NCBI RefSeq assembly: GCF_009674725.1 | Contig: NZ_WKKH01000016.1 | Span: 1-64,000 of the forward strand | DNA length: 64,000 bases | Source of the DNA: Pedobacter petrophilus | Lineage (GTDB): Bacteria; Bacteroidota; Bacteroidia; Sphingobacteriales; Sphingobacteriaceae | Direction of reading: 5' to 3' | In this document: positions 63,204-64,000 of the stretch, piece by piece | Layout of the letters: each line of letters begins with the position of its first letter | Position numbering within the stretch: position 1 is the stretch's first letter | Program-made: the position numbers and the translations under genes | Notes under the pieces: model-generated | Database searches by the model: none | What the model was told of the DNA's origin: nothing | The model's input: only the letters and a program-made list of their open reading frames with translations

Positions 63204-64000
63204 ATGAGAATAACTCAACTAACATATAAAATATTTGTTTTATCGCTAATGGTGTTTTTGGCATCGGGTAATTGCGAGGCAATTTCTTCTATTCCGGTAA
63301 TGGCGAGGTCGTTCCAATCATCGTCATTGCGGGGAGGCACTACGAAGCAATCTATTTCGAAAGAGAGATTGCTTAGTCTGATGAAAAATCAGACTCCCAA
63401 TGACGAAGTACGAAGTAGAACCAGTTTTAACAAAGACTGGAAATTCTTTTTAGGCGATGAACCGGGTGCAAGATCTCCTGCTTTTACGGATACGAAATGG
63501 CGTAAATTAACCCTGCCACATGATTGGAGCATCGAAGGGAAATTTGATCAAAAAAATCCTGCGAAACCAGAGGGCGGAGGTTTACCAACAGGAATTGGTT
63601 GGTACAGGAAAGAATTTAATGCACCTGCAAACTTTGCGAACAGATTGATCACACTCGAATTCGATGGCGTCTATAAAAACAGCGAAGTGTGGATCAATGG
63701 AAAATACCTGGGTAAACGCCCGTACGGCTACAGTTCTTTCTCTTATGAGATCAGCAAATATTTAAAATCCGGAAAAAATCTCATCGCGGTTAAGGTTGAT
63801 AATTCTGCTCAACCAGATTCCCGCTGGTATTCCGGTTCAGGCATTTACCGGAATGTATGGTTAACCTCAGCTGCTAAAATTTCTGTTGCCAAATGGGGCA
63901 CATTTGTATCAGCAGCGCAATCCGGAAGTGTAAAAATCGAAACACAAATTCAAAATAAAACACTAAAATCTCAGTCGGTTTTGGTAGCTCATACAATTTA
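63204..64000 (+). CDS. Secreted GH2 beta-galactosidase-type enzyme, cut at window end
   Basis: 265 codons are visible; the frame is open to the window edge. Signal peptide MRITQLTYKI...LASGNCEA, then residues ~39-68 (SSLRGGTTKQSIS...QTPNDE) are the in-frame translation of a palindromic dispersed repeat. The GH2 jelly roll follows: NKDWKFFLGDEPGAR, LPHDWSIEGKFDQKNP, GIGWYRKEF, VWINGKYLGKRPYGYSSF and WYSGSGIYRNVW. The catalytic barrel is outside the window. It starts 6 bp after the previous stop, so it is in the same run. Confidence 0.85.
   Translation, partial: MRITQLTYKIFVLSLMVFLASGNCEAISSIPVMARSFQSSSLRGGTTKQSISKERLLSLMKNQTPNDEVRSRTSFNKDWKFFLGDEPGARSPAFTDTKWRKLTLPHDWSIEGKFDQKNPAKPEGGGLPTGIGWYRKEFNAPANFANRLITLEFDGVYKNSEVWINGKYLGKRPYGYSSFSYEISKYLKSGKNLIAVKVDNSAQPDSRWYSGSGIYRNVWLTSAAKISVAKWGTFVSAAQSGSVKIETQIQNKTLKSQSVLVAHTI
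63321..63406. repeat. Complete palindromic dispersed element inside GH2 N-terminus
   Basis: Ends in inverted TCGTCATTG (63321-63329) and CAATGACGA (63398-63406). Inner arms AAGCAATCT (63345-63353) / AGATTGCTT (63366-63374), and AGTCTGAT / ATCAGACT (63375-63395). About 86 bp, no ORF of its own; it has the form of a small non-autonomous repeat. Entirely in frame with the GH2 gene. Confidence 0.8.

Overview
The window looks like part of a polysaccharide-utilisation locus (PUL) from a Bacteroidota genome, most likely a Sphingobacteriaceae/Pedobacter-type organism. This rests on one SusC/SusD pair, about two dozen enzymes with signal peptides or lipoboxes, leaders containing AACCAAAT rather than Shine-Dalgarno sites, TAnnTTTG-like promoter boxes, and short dispersed repeats of a kind I associate with this group. 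No rRNA, tRNA, transposase, CRISPR array or replication origin is seen. The target is probably a complex pectin. Homogalacturonan enzymes (GH28, two PL1) sit with side-chain enzymes: three GH78-type rhamnosidases, GH95, three GH2, a GH140-like apiosidase, a GH141-like beta-helix enzyme, GH43-like propellers and acetyl esterases. GH140 and GH141 types together point towards rhamnogalacturonan II or a similar branched pectin, but this is inference.

Layout. 1-1125 is a roughly 410-bp tandem repeat that runs into the end of the first gene. 1126-3952 (minus strand) is a four-gene catabolic operon for a free 6-deoxyhexose (L-fucose or L-rhamnose): lactonase, mutarotase, diketo-acid hydrolase, dehydrogenase. 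4334-16631 encodes five secreted enzymes: a GH67-N-like protein, an (alpha/alpha)6 glucosidase-like protein, GH28, GH95 and GH2-malectin, with two ATGA stop-start overlaps. 16916-19476 is a sodium symporter plus a DapA-family aldolase, facing an AraC regulator (19665-20534, minus). 20953-21621 is a DUF3826 protein, followed by a terminator and the susCD pair (22059-27311). A second terminator is followed by a sequence box also found upstream of susC, then a long gene run to 42940: two PL1, beta-helix/DUF6298, GH140-like, GH43-like, propeller protein, sialate-type esterase, GH2.

A tandem array of a 77-78 bp unit (43027-43290) separates this from the next run (43311-58123): GH78, a second DUF3826, a sialidase-fold protein, an esterase with an STN/DUF4974-like domain, a TIM-barrel isomerase-like protein, a GH141-like protein fused to a mutarotase domain, a Gfo/Idh/MocA oxidoreductase, a second sodium symporter and a short GH78. 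An IclR regulator (58295-59068, minus) is divergent from a last run (59351 to the window end): GH78, a propeller glycosidase and a GH2 cut by the window edge.

How it may work. SusC/D imports large oligosaccharides, periplasmic and surface enzymes take them apart, and the two symporters bring in monosaccharides or keto-acids. Released L-fucose or L-rhamnose is mutarotated (possibly already in the periplasm by the fused mutarotase domain) and oxidised through a non-phosphorylated route in the cytoplasm. The most notable observations are the GH141-mutarotase fusion, the STN/DUF4974-like esterase, dispersed repeats lying in frame at the N-termini of three secreted enzymes, and the promoter-like box shared by susC and the PL1 operon.
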